A program made the position numbers and the translations under genes. A DNA stretch of 64,000 bases from a bacterium OM1 bin76. GTDB taxonomy: Bacteria; Actinomycetota; Acidimicrobiia; Spongiisociales; ZC4RG35. Positions within the stretch are counted from its first letter, which is position 1; each line of letters begins with the position of its first letter. Positions 1 through 9,017 of this stretch are shown here, piece by piece. The DNA is taken from the NCBI GenBank assembly GCA_002238785.1, contig MPNA01000005.1, positions 1-64,000 of the forward strand. Direction: 5' to 3'. Under the pieces are notes generated by a model that was not told where the DNA came from, ran no database searches, and worked only from the letters and a program-made list of their open reading frames with translations.

Positions 1-115
1 GGCGGTTGCGCCACTTGTAGAACCACGACTCACTGACACCCAGCAGCCGACAGGACAGGGCGTGGGGAACTCCATGGTCGGTCCTCTGGGCGGCGATGTG
101 CGACACCACGCTCAT
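1..115 (-). CDS. IS3-family transposase OrfB, 5' end only (cut by window edge)
   Basis: Reading the minus strand from 115, an ATG opens a frame beginning MSVVSHIAAQRTDHGVPHAL and continuing with a short helix-turn-helix ending SWFYKWRN, the usual opening of the IS3 OrfB (integrase-core) subunit. The ATG overlaps the OrfA stop as ATGA, consistent with the coupled or frameshifted OrfAB of IS3 elements. The DDE catalytic core lies beyond position 1, so intactness cannot be judged. Confidence 0.8.
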   Translation of the reverse strand, partial: MSVVSHIAAQRTDHGVPHALSCRLLGVSESWFYKWRNR

Positions 116-402
116 CGCGTCGCCTCCTTTACCCACAGGACCACGGATCGTTTGAGCACATCACGCTCCATCCGCAACTCCGCCACCTCTTTCCGTAGAC
201 GGATCAACTCGGCCATGCTGTCCTCGTCCAGCTGCCCATTGTCAGCCCGGTCGAGGCGTTCCTTCTGAACCCAGTTGCCCAAAGTGCCCGCATGGATACC
301 GAGATCCCGGGCGACCTGGGCAATCGGTTTCCCGGTCTCCAAAACAATGCGCACCGCCCCGGACTTGAACTCCGGATCGTATCTTCTTCGTATCTCAGGC
401 AT
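112..402 (-). CDS. IS3-family transposase OrfA (HTH subunit)
   Basis: A 96-residue protein. An N-terminal Tnp_1-type helix-turn-helix (RRRYDPEFKSGAVRIVLETG, then IAQVARDLGIHAGTLGNWV) is followed by a leucine-rich coiled coil (residues about 63-85, AELIRLRKEVAELRMERDVL). This is the DNA-binding partner of OrfB in IS3-type elements and normal in length. It overlaps OrfB by 4 bp. Its start lies only about 12 bp from the inferred left end of the neighbouring IS1380 element, so the IS3 terminal repeat and promoter on that side may have been interrupted. Confidence 0.85.
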   Translation of the reverse strand: MPEIRRRYDPEFKSGAVRIVLETGKPIAQVARDLGIHAGTLGNWVQKERLDRADNGQLDEDSMAELIRLRKEVAELRMERDVLKRSVVLWVKEATR

Positions 403-413
403 CAGCTCCTCCT

Positions 414-2082
414 CTAAGCCTCAATCCACCGATTTGACCGTCCGGGGGTGGGGTGATGTGGGCTTTTTGGTTCTTCGGGAGCGTGAGGGATGGTTTTGTG
501 CCGGGTGTGTGAGGGTTTGCTGGGTGTCCGCTCGGTTTGGGGAGTGTCGGATCGGGCAGGGCGTGGGTGGGGACGCGCTGAATTCTGTGGAGGGGTCGTT
601 TTGGTCGGTTTTGGCGGATGTCTGGTGGGGGGTCAGCAGAGTTGGGGCAGGGAGCGGATGTTTTGGAGAGCGGTCCGGTAAGCGGAGGCCCACGGCCAGT
701 TGGTGGGCAGCCGCAGGATGAGTTTGTGGCTGTGGTTGACGATTCTTCCGGGCAGTTTGAACAGTCGGTTGCGGACGGTGTTGCCGTTGGTGAGCCGTTC
801 TCTGGGTGCGCCGCTGTGGTGGTTGATCCACCGGTACAGGTTGTGAGCGATCACCGCGGCGGCCATCCACACGGCGTTGGCGAAGAACCTGCCCGAGGGG
901 CAGTGAGCCAGTCCGGTGTGATATTTCAAATCACGGATGCCCAGTTCCACGCGGGCATGGTTACGGTACGTCCGGTCGGATTCTGTCGCAGACAGGTCGC
1001 TGTTGGTGGCGACCGTGTGATGTCGCCAATCTTTCCACAGCGGCTGCTGTTCGGGATCGGCCAAGCGGGTGCGTCTGATTATCAGACGCACCGTGTGTTC
1101 TGTTTTGTCGATCTTGGTGACGATGGTGGTTTCGGCCACTTGCGCCTCCCCGTCGGGGGTGTAGCCGATATCAACCCATTCCGAGTCGTTTATGTCCTCT
1201 ATGGCCTGTTTGACGTTGGGATATCGTGGGATAGCGATGAACCACTCCACTCCCATCTCTTCCAACTTCCGTACTGTTGCGCGGGACCAAAAGCCTTTGT
1301 CGGCCCGTACAGTGATTGGACCGGTCGCTCCGGCCCGTCTCACCCGGTTGACCGTCTCGACCATAAAACGGGTGTTTCCCTTCTGCGAGGAGCCTTTGCG
1401 CAGGCGATGATGAACGATCTCCCCGGTGTCCGCCCTCGCGGCCACCAGCGGATGGTATCCCAACACTTGGGTGTGACCATAGGCGGCGCCTTCCTTGCTC
1501 TTGCCCGACACCTCACAGATGGTGGAGTCCACATCGATGACCAGCGGCTGGTCGCCGGGACCGGCGCCCGGTAGGGACCACACCCGTTTCAACAAGGCTC
1601 CCAGGGCCTTGTTCAACTGGCAGACATGACCCCAGGTAAAGGAACGCAGAAACGTTCCCAACGTGGAAGGGGCCATCACCCGAAACGGCAGCACCCTGCG
1701 GGTGGAACCCGACCGCAGCCGATCAGCATGATCGATATGGGTGCCGCCGGTCAGCATCGACGCTACCAAAGACAGGACCTTGCGACCCGGACGGGCACCG
1801 CCCTCGCGTTTGCCCAGTCGCACGGTCTTATCCAAAAGCTGTTCCATACCCAGCCGTTTCATCAACGAACCCGCCACCAACAACCCCGCATCCGCCACCA
1901 ACGACCCCTCATCGAACACCACCCTCAACCGGTCAATATCGCTTGGTATCCTTTTCACAAGAAGTGCCTCCTCTGTCTGGGTCCTAGCGGTCTTTGATAA
2001 CAGCTATTCTCCCAGGTCAGAGAGGCACTTCACAGCATTTCACCCCCACACACCCCCCAACCACCGGTGGATCTAGGTTTAG
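414..2082. mobile_element. IS1380-type insertion sequence, apparently complete (~1.67 kb)
   Basis: The limits are inferred from imperfect terminal inverted repeats. The left end reads CTAAGCCTCAATCCACCG from 414. The right end, read on the minus strand from 2082, is CTAAACCTAGATCCACCG, 15 of 18 identical. The element holds one full-length transposase gene, and its size fits the family. I saw no convincing target-site duplication. The stretch 414-632 downstream of the transposase is G/T-rich and holds no gene I can support. Confidence 0.7.
633..1958 (-). CDS. IS1380-family transposase (full length)
   Basis: A 441-residue DDE transposase. The central block VIDVDSTICEVSGKSKEGA followed by YGHTQVLGYHPLVA carries the first catalytic Asp and is characteristic of IS1380. 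A second acidic block is ITVRADKGFW (residues about 218-227), and the C-terminal region YRNHARVELGIRDLKYHTGL supplies the Glu motif. Length is normal and no internal stop or frameshift is visible, so it may be active. The roughly 120 bp between its start and the right inverted repeat would contain the promoter. Confidence 0.9.
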   Translation of the reverse strand: MKRIPSDIDRLRVVFDEGSLVADAGLLVAGSLMKRLGMEQLLDKTVRLGKREGGARPGRKVLSLVASMLTGGTHIDHADRLRSGSTRRVLPFRVMAPSTLGTFLRSFTWGHVCQLNKALGALLKRVWSLPGAGPGDQPLVIDVDSTICEVSGKSKEGAAYGHTQVLGYHPLVAARADTGEIVHHRLRKGSSQKGNTRFMVETVNRVRRAGATGPITVRADKGFWSRATVRKLEEMGVEWFIAIPRYPNVKQAIEDINDSEWVDIGYTPDGEAQVAETTIVTKIDKTEHTVRLIIRRTRLADPEQQPLWKDWRHHTVATNSDLSATESDRTYRNHARVELGIRDLKYHTGLAHCPSGRFFANAVWMAAAVIAHNLYRWINHHSGAPRERLTNGNTVRNRLFKLPGRIVNHSHKLILRLPTNWPWASAYRTALQNIRSLPQLC

Positions 2083-2174
2083 GTCACCAGCCCGGTGTCG
2101 GGGTTGGTTTGGCCACTTGGACGGACTCTCGGCCACCCCAGGATTGGGCTGGAGTGACCAGGGTGAATGCCGGC

Positions 2175-4202
2175 TCAGCCGGGTAGCTCGTGCCTTTGCT
2201 CGGCTATGTGGAACTTCAACTTCTTGCTTGGCTTCAACGACGGCAATGGGTTGAAGCGGAGCTTGAAATTGGAAGGCGCCACCTCCAGTGTGAAATGATG
2301 CGCCACCATGAGCACATTGATGGTCAGTTGCAACTCCATCCACCGGGATCCCAAACACTTGTGGGTACCCAACCCGTACGGCGCATATCCGGGATCGCGG
2401 TGCTCGAGGCGGGGGGGAAGATATCGGTCGATATCGAATTTGAAGGGATCGGGGAAGATGTCCTCCATGAAATGTGACGCGGTCTGGACAATGTGGACAC
2501 GGGAACCCACAGGCAACTCGTATCCCTCCACCACACATGAATTCATGACGTTTCGCAAAGACAATGGAACGATCGGGTAGATGCGGAGAGACTCCATCAT
2601 CATGCGGTGAGTGACGTCGATTGTGGACGGGGAGAAGTCCCGCCCATCAGGATCGCCATCGGCAAACAGGGTATCGGCTTCACTCTGGACCTGGTCTTGG
2701 AGGTCCGGGTGCGCCGCCATGGCGTACAACGCGAAGCTAACCGCATCACCCAGGTAAACGCTGGCAATCAGCGCCGCCGAGAAAGCAAATCGCAGATTCG
2801 ATTCGGGTACGAACTGCGGATCGCTGGCATGCAGGCTCAGAAAGTCATCAGCTAGGTCCCGCTGCCTTCCAAGGCGCTGGGCGGGGGTGTGCCCACTCTG
2901 GACCCGCTCCATCAACGTGTCGACAGCCTTCGCCCGGCGTCTCATGCCCGGGGTCTTCAGCATGAATTTGGGAAGAGCCCTCACGATGTGGGTATTGAGG
3001 GCTCGTTCCTTGTAGGTCATCAGATCATCAATGATGTCCTGGGAGTGAATACTGATCATGAGCGGCGAGATTTGGGCGTTCACCAGTCGCCTGCACATGC
3101 TGGTAGCGGCGTAGGACTCCCCGACCTTCCAAGTCGCCATGTGGTCGCGTATCTGGTCATAGAGTGGTCCCAACTGTTCCGACAGCCTCCTCCGGGAGAA
3201 CGCCGGAGCCATGGACTTGCGGAGTCGGAAGTGATCTGCGCCATCCAGGGAAGGCAGGACTCCATTGGCGCCATAGACCTTCTCGAAGTCGGCAAAGTAG
3301 TCCTTGGCCCTCAGGTACATGCGCCCGTTGCGGTTGACCCAGTGATTTATCTCTGGTCCGGCCAGGAAGAGCTTCGGCTCCCCAAATGGAGGCCGCAATT
3401 GGAAGACCGGACCGTACTTCTTGGTGAGATCTGCCAAGAGCGCTGGAATATTGCCGCTTCGCAGGTGCGGGCTAAAGAGCATCTTGCGAAGAGGAACTAC
3501 TGGGATCTTCTTCCTCAGGGCGGACTGTCGAAACAACGGCCCTGCAAGGTTGTGCGAGACCGCCGCCGCAATGGACCGGCCCAGCAGGTCCATGTTGCAG
3601 ATGAACTCGATGCGCTCCTCTGCTTCCTCATCAAGCTGGAACATGAAGCGAAATACATCGCAGGTGTTCACGAGACAGATGATGATGATGTCCCTGGGGT
3701 CAGGAATCTCGTTGTTGAAAATGGCCTGGTTGATGCGGGCCTTGACAAACTGGATCCCGCCGCCTCCCATCGAGCCGTTGAAGTGTTCCGTGTTCCCCTT
3801 GGCGCGGGCCAACGTCCAGAAGTCACCGTTGTGATGTTCAAGGATTTTCAGGTCAACCAAGCGATCCAGAGTCAAGTCAATAATCGATTCCGCACGGGGA
3901 GCGAGCCGCTCGATCCAGTATTGAGCATTCCGTTGTACCGGCTCCTTTGCAATCTCCTCCAGGATGGGATCCAGGGCAGGATTGCCCGTTTTTGTCGGGT
4001 CTAGGAGGAACAGAGACTCCATGTCGGTGTCGATGCGAGACACGAGGGATAGCTCCGCCAGCACGGCTCCGATCACGGCACAGTTCAAGTCCCAACCGGG
4101 TACCTGGTGAAAATAGCCGTTCTCCTCATTGAGGAGCATCAGGACGAGTTCATCCGCCAAGCTAAGCGAATTGGCGACCACCTCACTCTTTGAAAGAACC
4201 AT
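2175..4202 (-). CDS. GPP34 domain-cytochrome P450 fusion protein
   Basis: A 675-residue two-domain protein. Residues about 14-215 resemble the GPP34/GOLPH3 fold (SLADELVLMLLNEENGYF near the N-terminus), a family that binds phosphoinositides in eukaryotes and is of unknown role in actinobacteria. Residues about 230-670 are a P450: ExxR (ESLR, 537-540) and the heme loop APYGLGTHKCLG with the thiolate Cys near 616. The I-helix, normally AGxDTT, reads ASVYLG (about 480-485), so the acid-Thr pair for dioxygen activation is missing. That points to peroxide-driven or isomerase/lyase-type chemistry, or loss of monooxygenase activity. A flavoprotein gene lies 172 bp upstream on the same strand. No ferredoxin or reductase is nearby. 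The domain calls are firm; the substrate is unknown. Confidence 0.85.
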   Translation of the reverse strand: MVLSKSEVVANSLSLADELVLMLLNEENGYFHQVPGWDLNCAVIGAVLAELSLVSRIDTDMESLFLLDPTKTGNPALDPILEEIAKEPVQRNAQYWIERLAPRAESIIDLTLDRLVDLKILEHHNGDFWTLARAKGNTEHFNGSMGGGGIQFVKARINQAIFNNEIPDPRDIIIICLVNTCDVFRFMFQLDEEAEERIEFICNMDLLGRSIAAAVSHNLAGPLFRQSALRKKIPVVPLRKMLFSPHLRSGNIPALLADLTKKYGPVFQLRPPFGEPKLFLAGPEINHWVNRNGRMYLRAKDYFADFEKVYGANGVLPSLDGADHFRLRKSMAPAFSRRRLSEQLGPLYDQIRDHMATWKVGESYAATSMCRRLVNAQISPLMISIHSQDIIDDLMTYKERALNTHIVRALPKFMLKTPGMRRRAKAVDTLMERVQSGHTPAQRLGRQRDLADDFLSLHASDPQFVPESNLRFAFSAALIASVYLGDAVSFALYAMAAHPDLQDQVQSEADTLFADGDPDGRDFSPSTIDVTHRMMMESLRIYPIVPLSLRNVMNSCVVEGYELPVGSRVHIVQTASHFMEDIFPDPFKFDIDRYLPPRLEHRDPGYAPYGLGTHKCLGSRWMELQLTINVLMVAHHFTLEVAPSNFKLRFNPLPSLKPSKKLKFHIAEQRHELPG

Positions 4203-4374
4203 CGCTGCGGCCTCTCCGAACCTATTTTAGCTCAAACGCGGTCACCGTAGTCCAAGAAGCATACCTATATCCCGCGAAAAGAGGACCTGAAATTAGGCGA
4301 GACGACCCTGCGGGCGGAATGGAATGGGACAGTGAGGCATCAGTAGCGGGGGCCACAGGACGGCCGGGCTGCGT

Positions 4375-5763
4375 TCAACCCCTTGCCTTCTTGAATCGCA
4401 ACCCGTGCATAAGGCTCCCATAGTGGTTGAAGGTCCGTCTTGCCTCCGGGTCTTCGAAGGGATAGTCGGCGCCGATCTGGGTTGCGGCGGCGAGTCCGCT
4501 CACAAAGCAGGTTTCCTGGCTGTTGATCAAGGTGTGGGCCCCGCAGTGCCAGGTACGCCTCTTGCCCTGAATGAAGCGGAACAGATAAACCAGCCATGCC
4601 ACCTGGCGTACGTCATGGACGATGTGTTGGAACCACCACCTCCCCACGATCTTCCGGTCATCGATGTGGCTGATCGGGTTGTATGTCACCAGGCAAGGTT
4701 TGTCAGAGCGGTTAGCCCATGGTTGCTGATTGTGCATGATGTAGGTGATTTCATAATTGTCCGGTCTGGCTCCGTATTGTTCGATGTGATTGCTCCTGGT
4801 TTCCAAGGGACTCACCTCGTTATCGGGAAGGACGGAGGGGTCCGAATGCACCACTGTGTGGTTGTGCAACTCGCTCTCGTACCGTATCGACGAGAGAATG
4901 TAGCGCTCCAGCATGGTGGGGTGGTCGAGCATCATCAGCGTCTGGTTGGCATTACAAGCCAATATGACCTCATCAAACCTTTCTTTCTCGCCGGCCTCGT
5001 CCTCGATTACCACGCCGGAAGACTGCCGGTACACTTTCCGGACCGGTCGGTTGAGGTATATCTTGTTCTCGAAACCGGCCGACAGGTGCTCGTATATGTG
5101 TTGCGTCCCCTGGTCCCAGGTCTGCATCGGCGTGGAGGTTTCGATGTCAAAGAATTCGAGATATCTCGAAAACAGAGCCGCAGGCATGTCGAACACATTG
5201 GTCGCCATCAGGAAGTTGACGAACATCGGTTTGAGGATCTTGTACCGGAAGTCCCCGGAGAACCCGCCCAGATTCAGAACCGTCCTCATGCTGATGTAGT
5301 TAAAGGGATTGAGCGCATTCACGAACTTGGACCGGGACCGGCTCAGGCGACCGAACCGATGCAGGCGTTTCAGGACTCCTTGAAACTGCGTTATCTCGGA
5401 TTGGAGTTGCTCTCTGATCTCGGAGTCGAAATCATGGGCGTAGACTTGGCCCCGGTATTTGACGCTGTAGCTGAATCTGGTATCGATCAGGTCGATGCCG
5501 AACTGCTCCAGCAACGCAACAATGTGTTGATACACCAACGGAATGCAAGCGGTGACCGAAATGTCGAAGGGGATCGAACTTCCGTCCTCTTGCAGCATTT
5601 CTGCGGTGACCGCATTTCCTCCAATCCGATCTTGGGCCTCGAACAACCGGAAGTCAAATCGGTCGGGATGGTGATGTAATCCCCAGGCGGCGGCGAGTCC
5701 TGAAATCCCTCCCCCGACGATGGCTATGTGCCGGAGATTCTTCCCTCTCCCGCTGGTCGCCAT
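4375..5763 (-). CDS. FAD-dependent amine-oxidase-family protein (NAD(P)-binding Rossmann)
   Basis: A 462-residue flavoprotein. The dinucleotide-binding motif IAIVGGGISGLAAAWGL lies at about residues 13-29, followed by the FAD ribose-binding acid (RLFEAQDRIGGNA). The middle and C-terminal parts (LINSQETCFVSGLAAATQIG) resemble the flavin-containing amine oxidase/phytoene-desaturase-like group. It lacks a signal peptide and is likely cytoplasmic. It is on the same strand as the GPP34-P450 gene and upstream of it, so the two may act on the same lipid or isoprenoid-like substrate; that is inferred from position only. The start ATG at 5763 lies just before the Rossmann fold. Confidence 0.75.
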   Translation of the reverse strand: MATSGRGKNLRHIAIVGGGISGLAAAWGLHHHPDRFDFRLFEAQDRIGGNAVTAEMLQEDGSSIPFDISVTACIPLVYQHIVALLEQFGIDLIDTRFSYSVKYRGQVYAHDFDSEIREQLQSEITQFQGVLKRLHRFGRLSRSRSKFVNALNPFNYISMRTVLNLGGFSGDFRYKILKPMFVNFLMATNVFDMPAALFSRYLEFFDIETSTPMQTWDQGTQHIYEHLSAGFENKIYLNRPVRKVYRQSSGVVIEDEAGEKERFDEVILACNANQTLMMLDHPTMLERYILSSIRYESELHNHTVVHSDPSVLPDNEVSPLETRSNHIEQYGARPDNYEITYIMHNQQPWANRSDKPCLVTYNPISHIDDRKIVGRWWFQHIVHDVRQVAWLVYLFRFIQGKRRTWHCGAHTLINSQETCFVSGLAAATQIGADYPFEDPEARRTFNHYGSLMHGLRFKKARG

Positions 5764-5875
5764 GGGTTTCGTATCCTACCAATCTGTCCATCCATTGGCT
5801 ACCTGTCGCAAACCGGCGAGGCACGGCACATTCAGGTCTGAAGGTCAACGCCGGTCGATGGACGCCGGGACATGG

Positions 5876-6874
5876 TCAAATCGAAGAACGGTCCACCAAG
5901 TGACAGGAAACCAGTCGGCCGCCGCCCTTGTCTTCCAGGGGCGGATGGGGTGTGCTCCGGCAAACGTCAGCCGCCTGCGGACAGCGGTCGACGAATCGGC
6001 ACTCAGGCGCCGGATCGACAGCCTTGCCGATGCCTCCTTTGATTTGAACCTGGGGCGGAGGTAACGACGGGTCGGGAACCGGGACAGCAGAAAGGAGCGC
6101 CTGCGTGTAGGGATGCAACGGGTTGGCCAGCAGTTGCTCGGTCTCCCCTATCTCGACCACCTTCCCCAGATACATCACCGCGATGCGGTCACACATGTAA
6201 CGGGCCACCGCCAGGTCATGGGTTATGTACAGGTAGGACACACCCATCTGTTTCGCCAGTCGGGACATCAACTCCATGATCGAGATGCGGATACTGACAT
6301 CCAGCATCGAGGTGGGTTCGTCAGCCACCACCAGGCGGGGCTGCAGGATCAGGGCGCGGGCGATTGCGACCCGCTGGCGCTGACCCCCAGACAGTTCGTG
6401 CGGATAACGGAACATGAATGACTCCGGTGGGGCCAGTCCTACCTTGCGCAGCATCTCCCTGATCTGTTCCTCCCGAGTGCCCAGGTCGCCGATCCCATGA
6501 ATGAGAAGCGGCTCGCCGACCGTCTCGAAGACGGTGCGCCTCGGATTGATGGATTCGTAGGGGTCTTGGAAGATCATCTGGACCTGGCGGCGAAACTTGA
6601 CCCGCTGATCAGCCCTGAGATTGACCACATCCATCTGGGTCCCGTCGGCCTGGCCGAGGACGATGCTTCCTTGATCGGGGGTCTCCAAGCCGACCAGCAT
6701 GCGGCCGGTCGTGGTCTTGCCGCACCCCGACTCCCCCACCAGCCCGAGGCTCTCCCCGATGCCGATCTCGAAGTCGAGATCGTCCACCGCGTGCACGAAT
6801 CCCGTTTTGCGACGAAACAGGCCCGGCGAGACGGGGAACAACCTACGGAGCCCTTCCACCTTCACCAGGCTCAT
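5876..6874 (-). CDS. Oligopeptide/dipeptide ABC transporter ATP-binding protein (OppF/DppF-type)
   Basis: A 332-residue ATPase if started at the ATG at 6874, which overlaps the stop of the preceding ATPase as ATGA; a longer in-frame extension reads as the shadow of that gene. Walker A is GESGCGKTT, the signature is LSGGQRQRVAIARAL, Walker B is LVVADEPTSMLD. The C-terminal oligopeptide-transporter domain carries a Cys-rich stretch (CRFVDRCPQAADVC). It is the last gene of a five-gene importer operon and pairs with the OppD-like ATPase to energise uptake. Confidence 0.9.
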   Translation of the reverse strand: MSLVKVEGLRRLFPVSPGLFRRKTGFVHAVDDLDFEIGIGESLGLVGESGCGKTTTGRMLVGLETPDQGSIVLGQADGTQMDVVNLRADQRVKFRRQVQMIFQDPYESINPRRTVFETVGEPLLIHGIGDLGTREEQIREMLRKVGLAPPESFMFRYPHELSGGQRQRVAIARALILQPRLVVADEPTSMLDVSIRISIMELMSRLAKQMGVSYLYITHDLAVARYMCDRIAVMYLGKVVEIGETEQLLANPLHPYTQALLSAVPVPDPSLPPPQVQIKGGIGKAVDPAPECRFVDRCPQAADVCRSTPHPPLEDKGGGRLVSCHLVDRSSI

Positions 6875-7902
6875 GGGGCCGGCTCTCCCATCTGGGGAAC
6901 CTGCTCGGCATTCCAGCACGCCGCCCATTGGGAAGGCCCGATCGGCATCATCGGCGGCTCCTCCTGGCGACACTGCTCCGTCGCCCAGGGACAGCGGGGA
7001 TGGAATCGGCAACCGGACGGAGGGGCCAGCAAGTTGGGTGGCGTCCCTTCCAGTGACATGGGCCTGCGCCGGGGACCGGTCACCGACGGAATGGAGGACA
7101 GAAGCAGAAACGAATAGGGATGGCTAGGTCGGTGGAAGACTTCCTGGGTGGACCCGAATTCCACCATCTTGCCGGCATACATGACTCCGATAGTGTCGGT
7201 GACCTGGGCGATCACCGCCATGTCATGGCTGATGTACAGAATCGAAAGTCCCAGGTCCTGCTGGATCTCCTTCAACTCCTCCAGAATCTGTGCCTGAACG
7301 ATCACATCCAAGGCAGTAGTGGGTTCATCGGCGATGATCAACTTGGGATCGCACGACAACGCCATGGCGATCACCGCCCGTTGCCGCATCCCGCCCGACA
7401 GTTCGTGGGGATAGCGGCGTTGCACCGCCGGGTCAAGCCCCACCAGTTGGAACAATTGGTCGATCCGCTGCTCTGTCTCCGAAGAACCGAGCGGGGGATC
7501 GAAGTGCTGGTCCATCGCCTCCCTGATCTGCGCTCCCACCCTGTACACGGGATTCCAAGCGTTCATTGCTCCTTGGAAGACCATGGAGATCTCTGCCCAC
7601 CGGTATTCCCGCATCTGTTGGTCGGAGAGATCCAGCAGATTCACACCCTCCCAGCGCACCGACCCCGATTGGTACCGGGCGTTCTCGGGCGCCAGGCGCA
7701 GCAGGGAGAGAGCCACGGAAGTCTTTCCGCAACCCGACTCTCCCACCAATCCCATGGCCTCACCGCGAGCCAGCGCAAAACTGACATTCTCCACTGCGGA
7801 GACCTCACCGGCCTCGGTGTCATAGCGCATAACCAGACCGTCGACCTCCAGAAGCGGAGCACGGCCGCCGGATTCTTCCAAGGGGAGCTTGGGGGCGGTC
7901 AT
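6871..7902 (-). CDS. Oligopeptide/dipeptide ABC transporter ATP-binding protein (OppD/DppD-type)
   Basis: A 343-residue ATPase starting at the ATG at 7902 (MTAPKLPLEESGG), which overlaps the permease stop as ATGA. Walker A is GESGCGKTS, signature LSGGMRQRAVIAMAL, Walker B LIIADEPTTALD. The C-terminus has the OppD/F-type CRFHPRCPWATEQC motif. Walker and signature residues are all present. It should form a heterodimer with the downstream OppF-like ATPase below the OppB/C-like permeases. Confidence 0.9.
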   Translation of the reverse strand: MTAPKLPLEESGGRAPLLEVDGLVMRYDTEAGEVSAVENVSFALARGEAMGLVGESGCGKTSVALSLLRLAPENARYQSGSVRWEGVNLLDLSDQQMREYRWAEISMVFQGAMNAWNPVYRVGAQIREAMDQHFDPPLGSSETEQRIDQLFQLVGLDPAVQRRYPHELSGGMRQRAVIAMALSCDPKLIIADEPTTALDVIVQAQILEELKEIQQDLGLSILYISHDMAVIAQVTDTIGVMYAGKMVEFGSTQEVFHRPSHPYSFLLLSSIPSVTGPRRRPMSLEGTPPNLLAPPSGCRFHPRCPWATEQCRQEEPPMMPIGPSQWAACWNAEQVPQMGEPAP

Positions 7903-9017
7903 CGTCTTCGCAGCCTCGGGTTGACGATCTCGTCCATCCCCCTCCCCACCAGGAAGAACGCCGCGGACAGAAGGGTCACTGACAGGCCGGCGGGGACTGT
8001 CAGCCACCAGTAGTCGGTCACCTGCAGCAAGTAACCCTGGGTCCGGGCCAGATTCATCATCAGGCCCCAAGAAGTGTCGGTGTTGAGGATTCCCAGAAAG
8101 GACAGGACCGCCTCGGATTGGATGGCGCCGGTGACGGTGAACATCATGTAGAGAACGCTGAGTGGCATCACATTGGGAATCAGGTGATAGAAGATGATGT
8201 GACTGGCGGAGCCCCCGGCCACCCGGGCGGCGTCGATGAACGGTTTGACCTTGACCGCCAAGGCCTGGGATTTGAGGACGATGGCCGTGCCGCCAAACCC
8301 CGACAGTATCCCGATAACCACCGCCAGGTGCCACAGTTGGAAGGTGAACAGTCCTCCGATCACGATCAGTAGCGCCACGCCGGGAATCATTATCAGCAGG
8401 TCGGCCAATCTCATCAGGGACGCGTCCACAATCCCTCCGAAATAGGCGGCCATCGACCCGATCGTCGTGCCGATCACCACCGTGACCACCGCCGCCAGGA
8501 TCCCCAGGAAGAACGAGGCGCGCGCCCCGTGCATCAACTGGGACATGATATCCCGGCCCAGGGGGTCGGTCCCCAGCCAATGCCGAGCGTCGGGAGGGGC
8601 CGGTTGCAGGGGAAGGTCGAAAGTGTCGCCGATTTGCAGGGTGTCCGGGATGCGCCCGTCCAGAAGCGCGGCGCGACGGTCTATCTCGGTATTGGGGTCG
8701 GTTATGCGCTCCACCATGACCATCGTGCGGGTGGGCGGATCGAGTTCCAGGCCGGTGACCGGATCATAAGTCGCCGGATTCCAGAATCCGGTGGCAAAGA
8801 AGACGGTGGGCATTGCAGCCATGATCGCCCAGAAGGCGATGATGACCAGTCCCAACAACCCGACTTTGTTACGGCGAAAGATCTTCCAGTTTTCCCGGAA
8901 GGACCGCCGCGTCAGCGCCAGTCGGATCTTCCACCAGGAGTCCACCTCCGCACCAAGAACATCGGGGATGTCGGGATCCTCGGTGCGAGTCTCCACGGCG
9001 TTCATCATCTCAGCCAT
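7899..9017 (-). CDS. ABC transporter permease (OppC/DppC-type)
   Basis: A 372-residue inner-membrane permease. After a long cytoplasmic N-terminal arm, a first membrane helix occurs near residues 55-75 (GLLGLVIIAFWAIMAAMPTV). The periplasmic segment contains HWLGTDPLGRDIMSQLMHGA, the hallmark of the DppC/OppC family, and four to five further helices follow. It overlaps the upstream permease by 8 bp and the ATPase by 4 bp, so the operon is translationally coupled. The insert between the first helix and the LGTDPLGRD motif is long, which may mark a subfamily. Confidence 0.88.
   Translation of the reverse strand: MAEMMNAVETRTEDPDIPDVLGAEVDSWWKIRLALTRRSFRENWKIFRRNKVGLLGLVIIAFWAIMAAMPTVFFATGFWNPATYDPVTGLELDPPTRTMVMVERITDPNTEIDRRAALLDGRIPDTLQIGDTFDLPLQPAPPDARHWLGTDPLGRDIMSQLMHGARASFFLGILAAVVTVVIGTTIGSMAAYFGGIVDASLMRLADLLIMIPGVALLIVIGGLFTFQLWHLAVVIGILSGFGGTAIVLKSQALAVKVKPFIDAARVAGGSASHIIFYHLIPNVMPLSVLYMMFTVTGAIQSEAVLSFLGILNTDTSWGLMMNLARTQGYLLQVTDYWWLTVPAGLSVTLLSAAFFLVGRGMDEIVNPRLRRR

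Noticed and set aside
618-1574. 318-codon plus-strand frame opposite the IS1380 transposase
   Set aside because: Antisense shadow of a full-length transposase, with no family resemblance.
2889-4004. 371-codon plus-strand frame opposite the P450
   Set aside because: High-GC mirror frame of a clear two-domain gene; composition is Arg/His/Pro-rich and unlike a protein.
4405-5679. 424-codon plus-strand frame opposite the flavoprotein
   Set aside because: Mirror of a gene with a clear Rossmann motif; no ribosome site or similarity.
7903-8580. Upstream extension of the OppD-like ATPase frame
   Set aside because: Overlaps the permease gene completely and lacks similarity; the ATGA-coupled start at 7902 explains the protein.
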